From assembly GCF_040802235.1 (NCBI RefSeq), contig NC_133159.1:73039001-73103000 (forward strand): a stretch of DNA of 64,000 nucleotides. Reading direction: 5' to 3'. Source of the stretch: Manis javanica (taxonomy: Eukaryota > Chordata > Mammalia > Pholidota > Manidae). Position numbers and translations under genes: made by a program. Positions 1 through 11,799 of the stretch are shown here, piece after piece; the stretch's first letter is position 1, and every line of letters starts with the position of its first letter. A model generated the notes under the pieces. The model did not search any database, was not told where the DNA came from, and was given only the letters and a program-made list of their open reading frames with translations.

Positions 1-309
1 TGGGCCAATAAAATTCTCTGCCACAGGAATTTGGAATAGAGACTTAGAGACAGCCACCCAGCCTGTTGGTAAAGCTGGAACAGGCACACTCAGGAGTGAA
101 CTGTGGGGTGGTCATATTTCTCTATGGGGACCAGTCTGCAGAGAAAAACATAAGAACACAGCCCACCTGCAAAGACAAGCACATCTGGGACTCTCAATGG
201 CTTTCTAGCTCTAGACCCATTCTGACATACTTCTACATCTTTATAACAAAAATTCCTCTCCTGATTAAGAGCTCAGTTTTTTGTTTTTCATAATCAAAGA
301 GTGATAATC

Positions 310-478
310 AGTCCCTCCTTCCTGTGCTGATTTATCATATCCCCCAACTGTCTGTTCACTATTCTCTATGCTTCATCAAAGTTGTAACCTTCTTAAAGGC
401 AAAAATAAGGTTTTTATTCTTTGTTGTTATATTTCAAAGTTTGATATATCATAGGTATTCAAAAACTATTTCTTTAAA
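310..478 (+). mobile_element. L2 3'-end-like fragment
   Basis: It has gttgtaaccttcttaaaggc followed by a diverged 'tattcaaaaactatttctt' end, as in the L2 tail. Confidence 0.5.
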
Positions 479-499
479 TGGCCATAGCTAGTACTGTAC

Positions 500-662
500 A
501 TTGTATACCCTAAGAGGTAATTACTTCTTAGATCCATTTTACAAATCAGAAAATTAAGGAGCAGAAAGGTTAAATCACTAGCCCAAGATCCCACAGGTAG
601 TAAGTGGCTAGGCTGGGAGTCAAGTCTACACAGTCCGGCTCTGGAGACCATGCCCTCAGTCA
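500..662 (-). mobile_element. MIR
   Basis: The plus-strand reading has ttacaaatcagaaaattaag, agcccaagatcccacaggta and gtaagtggctaggctggga, the reverse complement of the MIR core. Shadow frames here are not genes. Confidence 0.85.
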
Positions 663-779
663 CTGGGCCCTAAGGCTCCACTGTGCTCACCAGGAATAAA
701 GCAAGAGGGAGGCAGGACACAGTACCTGCCCTTGAGGAGCTTACAGAATTATTTTCAGCCTTTCCTGCGGCTTTCCATG

Positions 780-905
780 TTTTTGGTGATACCCATTGGG
801 TACTTTATCTCCTGTGGTCAAGTCTGTTCTCTCTTCTATTCCTTCTGTATTCTTCTGTTTATCCTGTGTCACCTCCCCAACCAGACTGGAAACTCTTTGA
901 CGGAA
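780..905 (+). mobile_element. Possible L2 fragment
   Basis: Pyrimidine-rich sequence leads to ccagactggaaactctttg, resembling the L2 'actgtaagctccttgagg' block. Confidence 0.4.
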
Positions 906-929
906 GACTGAGACTTACACTTCTTACTG

Positions 930-1160
930 TTGCCTCTGCTTTGGTTAAGACACTTTTATTTTCAAATAAGAGAAAATCCAATTAAAACTGGCTTAAATAA
1001 TCAAGGGATTATTTTATTCTTGGCACTGAAAAGCCCGAAGGGAGGGCTGACTTCAAGCAAGGCTCAATTCAAGACTCAGGAGGGTCACCAAGGTCTCTGT
1101 GTCTTTCCTTCCCCATCTCTGCCTTTCTCTTAAAGATGGTGTTTGTAGTTATCCCAGTAT
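930..1160 (+). repeat. Unassigned dispersed repeat, related to 18.25 kb
   Basis: The core aatccaattaaaactggctt is followed by an A/T block, then agggctgacttcaagcaagg and a pyrimidine-rich tail. The same core occurs at 18265. The family name is not assigned. Confidence 0.5.
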
Positions 1161-1298
1161 CTGCCAACAGCAACTAGGACTTCTTGCTTCCTTCCTCCTA
1201 ATTAGCAGTGAAGAGAAAGTATTACTTATTTTAATATCCCTAGCAAGGTCTTGTAATTTAAAGGGGCATGCCCAGTGACCGCAGAATCAATCACAGCT

Positions 1299-1300
<2 letters not shown>

Positions 1301-1383
<83 letters not shown>
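1301..1383 (+). repeat. (GT)n microsatellite, 83 bp
   Basis: Alternating GT is interrupted once by gcac near 1339-1342. It is a purine-pyrimidine alternating tract with Z-DNA potential and is probably length-polymorphic. The Cys-Val and Thr-His frames through it are artefacts. Confidence 0.98.
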
Positions 1384-1384
<1 letters not shown>

Positions 1385-1534
1385 TGAGCTCACTGCTTTA
1401 GCCCGGGTCATGCACTGGGTCACATGGAATGAGCGCCTACAATCATGTGAGATGTCTAAATCAAAATGGGGCTGTTGATACAAGAAGGAAGATAATGGAT
1501 CTGCAGCACCTTTCCCCATTGCTTCTCAAAGAAT

Positions 1535-2003
1535 CTCAGGATTGGAAGGGACTTTGAAAGCTGGCCAATACAACTTCTCTTATGATGCTTCTACTTCCTA
1601 AAATAGTCCTTTTCTTAGCACAATTCGGCCTTTTTAGAGTACAGATCTCTGCATCTAGACCCTTGTGGTAGATCTACCCTCCAGTCCAAGTTCACTTAGA
1701 ATGAATCCAATCTGTCTTCTCCATAACCACCCTTTTCACATATGAAGACCTCTGTCCTGCTTGCCTTTAGCTGTTCCAATTGGAAGGGTTTTATGTTCTT
1801 TCACGACCTACTTGCTTGGCTCAGAAGCCCCCCAGGAAGTCCTTATGTTGGGAATAATGGAGCCTGCAACAGAAGGAACTTCCTCTATTCTCCTACACAC
1901 TCCCACTGCACTGGGCCCACTCTTGTTAGGGAAAACAAGAGGTGTTTTCAGTTCCATAGCCCATGGAGCCTTGAATAGAGTAGTGGAGGTCCCTGCAAAA
2001 ACC
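1535..2003. other. Intergenic, unassigned
   Basis: The part at 1535-1790 has the look of an old repeat (attggaagggactttgaaag, then ctccagtccaag), but I cannot assign it. I see nothing in the rest. Short overlapping frames show no homology. Confidence 0.4.
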
Positions 2004-2529
2004 TGTCAGGGCTGGCAAGTGGCGAGATTTCAGAAGCAGAGCTGTAGCCACTTTCCCCTTATGGATAAAATGAGGGTTCCTGTGGTCAGGATTTTCACCT
2101 GGCCCTGGTTGACTAGCTCACTGCACACCTGTGGGCAATATATGGCTATTGACTCTATATAAAGTGCTCCACCCAGTGCTCTGGGAGAGACACCGTGGGA
2201 GGGCTGCAAGGCTGCAGGAGAGCAGAGCAGAGGCTAGAGTGGTGGCAGCACCTAGGACAGAGGCCCAGAGGACGGCTGTGTGGGACAGCTACGCAGGCAG
2301 AGAGGCCCAGAAGATGGCTATGCGGACAGAGGGGCCCAGAGGCAAGGGGAGAGATCAGCTTGCTGCATGCAGACTTGCTCTGAGTGAACGGGATTTTAGT
2401 GAGTGACCTGCCACCTGGAAATAAAGTTGGGTATAACCCTTTCACCCCAAGAACGTTTTGCTGTCAATTTCTTTGGTCACACTGAATCCATAGCGAACTT
2501 CCCTGGGGCTGAAACCCATTGGCAAGACA
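2004..2529 (+). mobile_element. Endogenous retroviral LTR, family shared with 31.9 kb
   Basis: It runs from TGTCAGGGCTGG to GGCAAGACA (526 bp). It has a TATA box (ctatataaagtgctcc) near 2155-2170, an AATAAAG poly(A) signal near 2420, and a terminal block (cactgaatccatagcgaac, cctggggctgaaaccc). The reverse complement of 31882-32370 shows the same start, TATA region and 3' block. No clear target duplication is seen. The family is not identified. Confidence 0.8.
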
Positions 2530-3550
2530 CCCCTCTAACTCATTTTTTTTTTTTGCTCTCTGAAGGAAAAGGAGATGTGACCACAGTTCTCTCTTTAGTC
2601 GGTGTCCTGGAACAAACAGAAATATCTAGCTGTTACAGAGAGTAGTCTGAGGTCCATTTGTGGCTTCAGGAGCTATTTGCAGAGAATGGAAGTATAAACA
2701 CACATTGCTTAGTTTCAAAAGCCCAACTCCATCCTCAGTTTGCTTCTCAGGACTACTTCCCCTCCCATGCGCTTTGCTTGGCTGCAGAGAGAAGGGAGAG
2801 ATGTGCAAACATGGATGGGAATGCAGTGCAGGGAAAGCAGCAGATTGCCAGGAGTGGCCACAGCTGTGTTTCATGCCTCAGGCCCACAGAGACATGCCCG
2901 TGAGATCCTGGTGTTGAATGCTGAGCTTTTAGGGGTTCCAAAACTGGCAAGAAGAGGGGAGAATGAGGACCTTTTCCGGTGAAAGGAGACAACAGAGGAG
3001 GTGTGTTTTATTTGAAGCAGCTTCACTCCTTTCTTTTTAAAAACTGAAATAACAATAGTTGAAGACAAAAATGAGGTTTTAGTTTAAAAGCTGGGTGACA
3101 GGACCCCACTGAATTCACAGCCTGGAAAGCAGTGGAACGTGGTCTTCTCTGTCGGTCCTGAGCATATTCTGCTTATGGCAGCTCTTTGATGGGGACACTG
3201 AAGAATGTTGGCCTGGTCAGCCTGCTGTTGAGGATTCATAGGTTTCATGACCCAGATTGTTCCATCTTGAAGCAAACAACAGCTGGGCTCCTGAAGGTAG
3301 TACTTTAGGCCCAGACTTGGGCCCCTCTCTCTTAGAAGAGTAGAAAATGGGGTCGATCTCTGAGTTTATCAGTGATGCCTTCCCATGAGCACTGCCTTAC
3401 TTCACTAAGATTCTCCTGGAGCCTCTACTCACCAGGTTACATACACCTATTTCTCTCCCTCTGCCTTTGATTATATTTAGCATCTTAGCATCTTAAGTAT
3501 CTTTTTGAATTATTTCTCCTCACAAAAACCTGTAAGCTCTGTGAAGGGAA
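2530..3550. other. Intergenic, nothing recognised
   Basis: Unique-looking sequence with a short T run near 2543. Overlapping frames on both strands at 2620-3070 are mutual shadows with no recognisable product. Confidence 0.6.
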
Positions 3551-3554
3551 GGAG

Positions 3555-3740
3555 CTGAAATTTACTGAGCACTTCTTGTGGCCCAGGCACAGGGCTGGGG
3601 ACGCTTCTGTCCACTGACTCTCTTTTACAGCAGCTCTGTGAGATATTTCGTCTTAGCTCTACTTCACTGACCAAGACCGTTTCAGTTGTTTCACCCAAAA
3701 TCCCATAGTAAATGAGTATAGAGCCAGAATTCTAGGGCCT
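3555..3740 (-). mobile_element. MIR
   Basis: It has actgagcacttcttgtggcc, caggcacagggctgggg and ccatagtaaatgagtatag in MIR order. Confidence 0.75.
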
Positions 3741-4117
3741 CTCCACCACACTAGCAGACTGGTTCCATTAACTACACATTTACTATGCCTATTTGAAACC
3801 TCGGATTTCTAGTTAACTAAGAGTAGTATAAATTGAAGAGGATAAGAAATAATCTTCATAATGTGTAAGGATCTCCTGTAGCTCATTTTGCATTATTTAC
3901 TTATCTAGATAGGTTTTTATTCATACCCACAATTTCTACCAACCTAGTCTATTTCCAGTGCCATAGATGAAGATAACAAACCCTGATGATTTCGATCCCC
4001 AATCTCTACATTCTCTTAAGACTTTATTCCAGGATTTTTGTTGCTGTGAGTAATAGAAATGGCTCACAACTCTCCTCCCCTGAAAATGAACAGTAACGTT
4101 GCCACAGTGCCAACAGA

Positions 4118-4160
4118 CGTATACGAGTGTGTGTGTATGCGTGTGTGTGTCTGTATGTGT
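4118..4160 (+). repeat. Short imperfect (GT)n
   Basis: A broken GT-rich run (gtgtgtgtatgcgtgtgtgtg) lies just before an MIR. Confidence 0.8.
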
Positions 4161-4164
4161 AGCT

Positions 4165-4380
4165 ACAATTTATAAAGCAGTTACTGTGGGCCAGGCAAGG
4201 GCCTTCACCTTCACCTTTACCTCTGATGTAGGTCCTGTTATTCAGCTTAGCAGTTGTAGAACCTTGAGGTTCAGAAGATTTTCACTTACTCAGGGTCACA
4301 TAGCGAGGAAGAGGCCATGCTAAGACCCAGACCCAGACCAGCCTGATTCCAAAAACATGCTCTTAACCACTGTGCTGCCC
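4165..4380 (-). mobile_element. MIR
   Basis: It has actgtgggccaggcaaggg, actcagggtcacatagcg and aacatgctcttaaccactg. It is near full length. Confidence 0.85.
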
Positions 4381-5779
4381 CAGCTCCTGAAGGAGTGGTC
4401 ATCAGCCCCTCTGGCTGAAAGACATTGAGAAAGGTCAGAGGTAAAGCAGAATAAGAGGGGTTGACAGACAGCATACTTAAGAATAGGGAGTGTAGGAGAA
4501 CATCTCTCCCATGTAAAAATACAAAATTACTTTCTGAACATTAAGCCTTGTACAAAGAGTTTTGCAATGCCCGTGACTGATAGAAAACACATCAACATGG
4601 GGGACAGGCAGCAAGTTAATAACTGGAATTTTAAAGAGGCTTTTTTTTTTCTGACAGCTCAGAATTGTTTTATAAATTTTTAAGGAATGTTAATAGGTGT
4701 CTGACATGAACGATTAAAGGGGAACTATTTAGGATTGCAAAATGAATTAAAGCTTTAAAATGTCTCTACATAATTATGAGTACAAGCAAAACTGCTGAAA
4801 TTGGGATCGTGAATTGGGAAATAGCCCTTTCAAAAAAGGAAAAGAAAAATGTGAAATTTATCCTTTTCAAATAAAATGCTCTTAACTGGGCTGGCTTGAG
4901 GTGGGGATGGGGAGGTGAGCAGTGGACAGAGTTGGGGGAAGACTAAACCTTAACACAAGGCATTGATAGAAAATGTAGCCTGAGCCTCCTGATGGAGGCT
5001 GTGATCTGTGCAAAGGGAAGGGGACAGCATCTTGACTGTCAACCGTGGCCAGCCGATTCTCCTGCCTCAGTCTTCTAGAAGGGTACCTGCTGTTGAGTGC
5101 TTCTTCACTGCTTTTCACAGGCAGGGTGACCACTCCATCATATATCTAACACTGTTTTCCAGAATTACCACCTTGCAAATCTAGTGCTTCTGAAACCACA
5201 GTTCCTCACTGAAAAGGGCTGAAGATGGTACATGCTCAAGTGGTACTTCACTCTTCAGAGCACATACAATGAAGTGAGCTTGGGAAAATGGTCATAACAT
5301 ATGGTGTCCATTTTCTTCATCTGTAGCTACCCCTACAATGTAGAAATACCACCAACATGAAGAACTTCTGTTGGAGCAGGGGAAAAAAAACCCTCCCAGC
5401 TCTCCATGTTTCTTAGGAAAACATCTTGGAGTAGTTTACTCTCTCTTTGAAGGGAATAGAGGGGTTCATTCACTGTTCTAAACTCACTGGGAAGAGCAAA
5501 AATTACACATAATCATTAAATGTCACTATTTTTCTTTCCTCAAGTGGTTTTTCTATGTGGAGGTGAGTCCAATCAAATATGTGACAGTCAAAGAAACTGA
5601 GATGTTAATAGGACTGACAGTCTTAAGCAGTTTTTGGGAACTGAAGAGTTTGGGATTTAATTATAGCACAATAAACCCCATCATGACTGGGACAGTGTTT
5701 CAAAATTCTCGCAGATTGATTATGTTGCATTGTCTTCTCCCAGACACCTCTCTGGAGACAGAACTTTTCTAATTATGGG
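4381..5779. other. Intergenic, nothing recognised
   Basis: AT-rich unique-looking sequence. I find no gene, RNA or clear repeat. Confidence 0.6.
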
Positions 5780-6160
5780 TGGATGGTCTAACAAATTATG
5801 ACCTATCCATATACTATGAAGCCAATGAAAATAAAGATGCAGAGAAGGAGTTTTCATGCCTTTGTAAAGCAGCTTTGTTTATCCTATCCAAAATCTTATG
5901 CAGAACCCAACATCACTGAGGAAATTAAAGGGAACAACGCTGGTGTAATCCCAGTGGGGGGCCTGGAACACTGTCCACGTATTTGCTAAGGCAATGGGGA
6001 CTAGACGCCTCCGTGTTCAAAGGAGGTCTCTAGAGACATTTGAAAACCACGTTATACTTCAAAATGAGATTAATGGCAATCTATGGGTAGTGAGATTAAA
6101 AGTAACTTTATTTCATTTTTTATCTCTCCTTAAGTTTCCATAAAATGTGTTTTTATAAAA
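5780..6160 (+). mobile_element. Ancient L1/HAL1-like fragment
   Basis: It has acctatccatatactatgaag, ccaatgaaaataaagatgc and a T/A-rich 3' end (tccttaagtttccataaaat). It is heavily diverged. Confidence 0.45.
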
Positions 6161-6824
6161 AGAAAAAATGACATTTATTTTTTTAAGCACATGTATAAGG
6201 AAGCTCAATAAAGTATAGAACTCAGACTTCTGACTCTTACTGAGGGACAAGTGAATGACAAAAGATTCATTTCATCACTTCTGGCCACTTGAAGAGAGGA
6301 ATGCAAGAGAGAGAAATCTGGTCTTCCTGTGTGCAGAGGCTCATGTTTCCTTTCCTTTACCCTGAGGTGTCGGGGTAAATAGATCATGTTTACTGTGTCT
6401 CTGGCCTAGATGCCCTGCAACAGCTCCCGGCAGATACAGTGGCCAATTCTGCTGCTTCAGATCCAAGCACAAGTCTGACTTCACTGCGGGAGCTCTGGAG
6501 CTCTTGCCGCTTTTTTGGCCCTATGGGCACAAAGGCTGGTCACTTTCTGGGGGTATGATGCAAACTGCCTGTGGCTTTTTCCACCTGCAGGCAGCTCTCC
6601 CCTTTCTTCTGCTGATACGGCACTATTGCATTTTAAACTCTGACTCTTTGCCAACCCCTTTGTTCAAGCAGAACTGTCTCTCAGTGCTATTTCCTGGGCC
6701 AGTTTTCACCTCAGCCTGATTTCCCAGCGGCCCCTGCCAGACCACATCTGTGATGGGATGGGGTGCAGGTCGGGCGTGAGCTCTGAGTCAGCAGTGTGAA
6801 GGGTCATCCCAGGAGCAAATGCCT
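6161..6824. other. Intergenic, nothing recognised
   Basis: Moderate GC content around 6400-6780. I can see no exon with splice sites or recognisable product. Confidence 0.55.
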
Positions 6825-7100
6825 GAGTAGTTATAAAAGCAGAAGCTTTGGGGTCAAGCAGCCAGGCAAAATCCCTGCTCTGCTGTTTACTTGCTGCATG
6901 ACTTCTGCTGGATTACTTAATCTAAGATTCAGCTTTTTCATTTTTAAAATGAGGATAATCAACAAAAACTGCTTCACAGGGTTCCCGCAGAGGTTTGCTG
7001 TAAGAATTAAACGAGATCTTTTATGCAGAACACTTGGCACAATGCATGGCGTATAAGGAAAGCTCAAATGATGGCATTATCATTATTATTATTACATGTT
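6825..7100 (+). mobile_element. MIR (near full length)
   Basis: It has agaagctttggggtcaagca, ctgctctgctgtttacttg, aaaatgaggataatcaac, gaattaaacgagatc and gcacaatgcatggc in MIR order, ending in (ATT)n. Confidence 0.9.
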
Positions 7101-8149
7101 TAATATTTAGATTCCATATTTCAGAGCAAAGGAGGCGATCACAGTGGGGTGGAAAAGAGCATTGGGCTAGTCCAGGAGACATCAGTGCTAGTTGCTGAGA
7201 AGTGATGGTCCTGTACTAGAAGAGGGTCTCACCAGACAAGGTCTCTGTAAGACCCAGATGGTGCTTTCAAAGGGGGAATTAAAGAGTTTAATCAAGGATC
7301 ATTTACTCTGTGGGTGGGGTGAAGTGAACCAACAGGAGACTGAAGCATCCAGAGACTCCAGCCTGAAAGGGGCAAGGATAGGGAGCAATGCTGGATACTA
7401 GACGGATCCTAGCAGCTGAGCAGAGCTGGAGGAGAAGCCAGCCCGCAGGTGCTGTGGTCATAGGGAACTCAGGCACCACCGAAACCCCAGCCAGCAGGAC
7501 GGAGCCAAGGAGTACATCCCAGACTTCTCCTTCCTCCTGTGCTCTCCATTTCCTGCTGGCTCTTCACGTTAATTAATTCCAACAGGATTTACCCACAGGG
7601 CAAGGAAGCCAACGTGAGGCACAGAGCAGGACAGGGAAGGGTAGAGAATGAGTGTAGAGGGGCAAATGGACAATATCCAGTGTAGCAGGGATGGGATGCC
7701 ACATGTCTCAGGAAGTCCTCCCCTGCACTGGCCCATGGGATTGTGTTAAGTAGGCACAGTGGCCCAGTGATAGCTGAGCCATCTCTGTCAGGAAAAGTGG
7801 GAGCCCAAATTGTTTATCTAGAGTCAGGATATGGGAACCCCAGATGATCCTTGGGCTGTGAACTATGACCCTGAGAATGATCTAAAGGCAGCTTCCAAAA
7901 AGCAAAACTCAAACTACAAACCAGGCAGAAGGTCCAACAGAGAGGTCATCCTGAAGGAGCTGGGTATAGTCAGTCCTGGGCAAAGGAAAAGGGAGAGCTC
8001 CTGGGCAACTGGATTGATGACAAAGTTTGGAATGAAGGCACAGCTGGGCCTGGGACTTCCCAAGATGTTGAGATGCAATCCTCAGGGCTCTTCTAGGGCC
8101 CCTGCGGGCAGGCATGGATGCCATGAGATTCATTTGCTTAGGTGAATCA
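7101..8149. other. Intergenic, nothing recognised
   Basis: Moderately GC-rich. Frames such as 7831-8145 (104 codons) show no domain or homology that I recognise. Confidence 0.55.
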
Positions 8150-8750
8150 CTGAATCCATTCATTCAACAAGTGTGTGTAGATTACCTTGTCTGTGCTAGG
8201 CAGAGCGCCAGATGCTAAGGACAGAACAACGAGTAAGACACCAACCCTGCCCTGAAAGCCCCCGTCCCGTGGAGTCAGCAGCCAGTCACGGTGCGGTATG
8301 TAACAGGTAGCCTGCACTGGGCTGGGCGGGCTGGGAAAGCTTCCCTGGGAGGGCAGATGAAGGCCGACCTTGAAAGACAATTAGAGAGGGCAGCTTGGAA
8401 GGGAGAGGTGCCGGCAGCTAGACGAAGTTTTCACATACTTAGGGAATTGCTACTAGTTTGGTGTTGGACGAGTGTGCCTACAAGCTGGAGGGGTAGGCAG
8501 AGGGCACTGCTTGCCCAAGGGAAGACACTGCAGACCATGGCAGTCAAAGGAGAGCTGTAGGCAGGAGACTGGCATGATCTGATTTGGATTTCATCAGGAT
8601 CATTCCAGCATCAGTGTAAAGAGTAGATCAGAGAAGGGCAGGCACAATAAGGGCATGGAGCTCAGCAAGGAGGGGGTTCCAGAAGCTTGAAAGAAATGAT
8701 AGTCTTTAGGTAGAGCCACTGGGTAGGAGTGGACAGACCCCAACACATTT
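8150..8750 (+). repeat. Ancient interspersed repeat, related to 46.7 kb
   Basis: The order attcattcaacaagtgtg, ctgtgctaggcag, ccaaccctgccctgaaagc, gcttccctgggagggcag, ctggcatgatctgatttgg and atcattccagcatcagtg is that of a widespread old mammalian repeat whose name I cannot assign. Short frames through it are not genes. Confidence 0.6.
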
Positions 8751-9154
8751 AGGGGAAGAGCTGGCAGGACTGATGGCTGAATGTCATTGTGCCAGTCGCT
8801 CAGACTGTAGCCACAGAGGAATGGGGCACAGCTGGGTGCAGGGCACTGCAGGGATGTGCTTCTGCAAAGATGCATCTCCTTTTTGATGAGTCTAATGCTT
8901 CATAAGCCTGAGACTAAATCATTAAACAGATTTCACTCCTATATGGGTAATGGGAATGCTGGGGGAAGAAAGTGTCCCCATCCTATAAATGGGGAAATAA
9001 TGAACTAAATAAGTCTAAACTGTTTTTGCTACCTCAGAACTTCTCAGAGACCTTAATAGCTTAGAGCTCTTGATGTCCTAAACTTGGGATATAATCTACC
9101 ACATTTATCAAATCTATTCAAACTCCCCTCCACCATGCAACGTCTACTGATAGT

Positions 9155-9920
9155 TCCAGTAATAGACCACCGTTACTCAAAGTGCAGCCCCCAGACCAGC
9201 ACTGGTTTACAAGCTGTTAACAGTCCCTAAGCACAGAAAGCAAGACCATTTAGAAACCTTTCTGAGCAATTTTCTTCACATTAGATTGTCTTTCAGTCTG
9301 ATAATTAAACTATCTGGGCTTGTATTTTATGTCTGCTTTTTGAGTCTCATTTTCCTAGTGATTCATTTTTATTGTATTCCACAAAAGTATCAGCCAGCAG
9401 AGGATGGAAAGTTTTAAAACAAAAAAACCCAAAAAATCCCAAAGCTAGTCTTTCACACAGGTAGTTTAAGAAGCACCATCTCAGAAGACACTGGGCGTAG
9501 GGCAGTGCTGTGCTCAGTGGCCCTCAAGCCCATTTTAGTCTCCTAAACAGCCTTAAAAAATTACAGATCATGGATCCCTCCCACAGAGATTATGATACAC
9601 ATCCTCTGAGGAGCAGCCCGGGCACTGGGATTCTAGATGGTCCCTTAGTGTTTCTAACATAGGCCGCGGGGAGGAACTGCCTGCTGAGGGGGAGCTCGGG
9701 CCCCTGGAGTTCTTGGCTTTGCCCTCACGTGCCTTGACAAGGCCCAGCCGTGGGCAGGTGCTTCTCCACCCCGGCTGCAGAGAGGAATCACTGGACCACT
9801 TTTGAATGGACCTGGGCCTGCACCCCACTGGAACCAATGAAGTCAAAATCTTTGGTGATGGTTCCTGCACACTGAGATTTTAAGGCAATGATTCTAGGCA
9901 GCCAGGGTTGAGGACCACCG
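9155..9920 (+). mobile_element. hAT/MER-type relics (composite)
   Basis: Fragments typical of eutherian hAT relics are seen: actcaaagtgcagcccccagacc near 9175, gtttaagaagcacca near 9465, cagtggccctcaa near 9515, and gcagccagggttgaggacc near 9900. The intervening DNA is not recognised. The composite probably contains two old elements. Confidence 0.45.
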
Positions 9921-11019
9921 TGTTAGGATGGCTGGTCACAGTCAGGATGAAGTGGGGAGGTCAGTTCATTGCTTTCCTCAGGGCCTGGAGCCAAAAAGAG
10001 ACTTCTACCTTGTCTGGGCCTATACAGCCAGGCGGCCATGGTGTAGCTGCGGGTGTCACGGGGAACAGGGATGGGGTCCTCACCACAGAGACCAGTGAGA
10101 AGCTGAGAGGTACTGGCACCGAAAGCATCCTGAGCTCTTGCACTCAGCCCCCTTCCTGCTCTGGCTGATGCTGTAACTGGGAGGCAGCAGTATTGATGCT
10201 TATTTTTCACTGAACCAGAGGGACCCCTGAGAGATAGGTTTTCTGAAAGAGGGAAAACTGTGGCTCTTTATGCCCCAAGCTGCAGGCCTTTGTGCTGAGC
10301 AAACACTTCCAGCCCTTGCAGCAGCTGTGTTTCAGCTTGTTCCTCTGCAACAGGCTTGCTGTTTATTTCCATTAGTCACTGCAAAGAATGCCTTTTGCTT
10401 GGAGAAAGTACATATGCCTTAGGATTTTGTGTCTAGAGGAAAACAGAGGAGAGGGGAGGTGCTATATAGTTGAGACTGTCTTTGACATTTGCTGCTAGAA
10501 GCTGGGGGCAAATAATTACAGCTATAAAAAAAATGCTTATAGGAAAAGGATGGGACAGGTCTGGCAGAAAGGAATACACCATCTTGTTGGTGCACTGCTA
10601 GATATGATAGCAGTTGTTTCCCACAACAAAACTCTGGAACATTCCATTGTCTGGCCTGGTTAGCCAACATCAGTTCTACCAAAAGTTGCAGCAAAGTGAA
10701 GTTTGAAATTATCTTGAAATACAACTGGACATTGAAATTCTTAGGTTAAGAAATCTGTTTGAAACATTAGACTTCAAAACCAAATAAATTTTTAGTAACA
10801 ACAAAAACTCAATAAATGAGAACTCTTTATCCCAGGGCACTCAACCTTGGGAGGATAAAGAGCACGCATTTACTTAAGGTGTCAAAATTTGGTTTCTGGT
10901 TAGAAAAAGTCCCCAGGTGACTTGGACTGCATAGACACTGGTAATTGTTTAGGTGGTGGACCCTTGGTTATGTTATAAGCTGTCTGATAGTTACCATTTT
11001 GCTATTGCTGCTTTACATG
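9921..11019. other. Intergenic, nothing recognised
   Basis: Two overlapping frames at 9908-10210 on opposite strands are shadows. I see no repeat landmarks. Confidence 0.55.
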
Positions 11020-11160
11020 ACTTAATCATTTATTCAAAAACACTTTAAGTACCTGTTAGCACCAGGCCCTGGGGAGTCAAAGGTCATTGTCTCCATGGAG
11101 TTTTCATTTTAGTGGGGAAAATAACCATTCGACATTAATTAATTACAATAGTAGTAAAGA
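11020..11160 (+). repeat. Short piece of the same ancient repeat
   Basis: The phrases tcatttattcaaaaacac, gcaccaggccctggggag and tctccatggagttttcatttt correspond to the first part of the 8150 repeat. Confidence 0.45.
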
Positions 11161-11799
11161 GGTCAAGTAAAAATGTGCATGATTATCTTTATTTTTTCTT
11201 TCCCTTCCTTTCCTTAAAAAAATATATTGCCCCCCTGCCCTTCTTCCTTCCTTTATCAAAAGCCATTACACAAATCCAAACAAAGGAGGTAGCCGAGGGG
11301 AGGCAGCAGGCTGGAGTGGGACTGTAGCCTGCATGGATGAGCCAGCACTACAGCAGGGTCAAAAGGCCGACTACATGCAGACAAAAAAAAAGCTTAGTAA
11401 ATAAGCAAATAGGTTGAGGGTAACTCTGAGTCAGGTTTCTCACAAAGTGACACAAATATGAAAAGAAGAAAACTTAAAAGGAACCCTATGAGGGTAAATT
11501 AGAATTGTAGGCTTCATTATGAACTCTTGCTCTTCAGTATATTCAGGTAGATAGAGAAATAGAGATGTAAATATGCACGTGTACTATACTTCCCAGCTCT
11601 GCCAGCTGAAGGCAACTGGGAGCAGTGACACTGTAGGAGGAGAAACAAACTAATGCCCTGATACTGGTTTCTGAAAACCTCTCTCCCTTAAGAGGAACCA
11701 CAGTTCCTTGTAGAACTGGTCGATTCTAGGAATGGAACAGAGAAATGACAAGATGAGTGGGCCTATATTCTGTGACAGAAAGAAAGGAAGTGCTCAATG
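11161..11799. other. Intergenic; possible old L1 leader
   Basis: Probably includes the 5' continuation of the ancient L1 at 11800 (for example gtcaggtttctcacaaagtg), but it is too diverged to place. Confidence 0.4.

Noticed and set aside
1275-1519. Cys-Val and Thr-His repeat proteins on the two strands
   Set aside because: They are translations of a (GT)n microsatellite.
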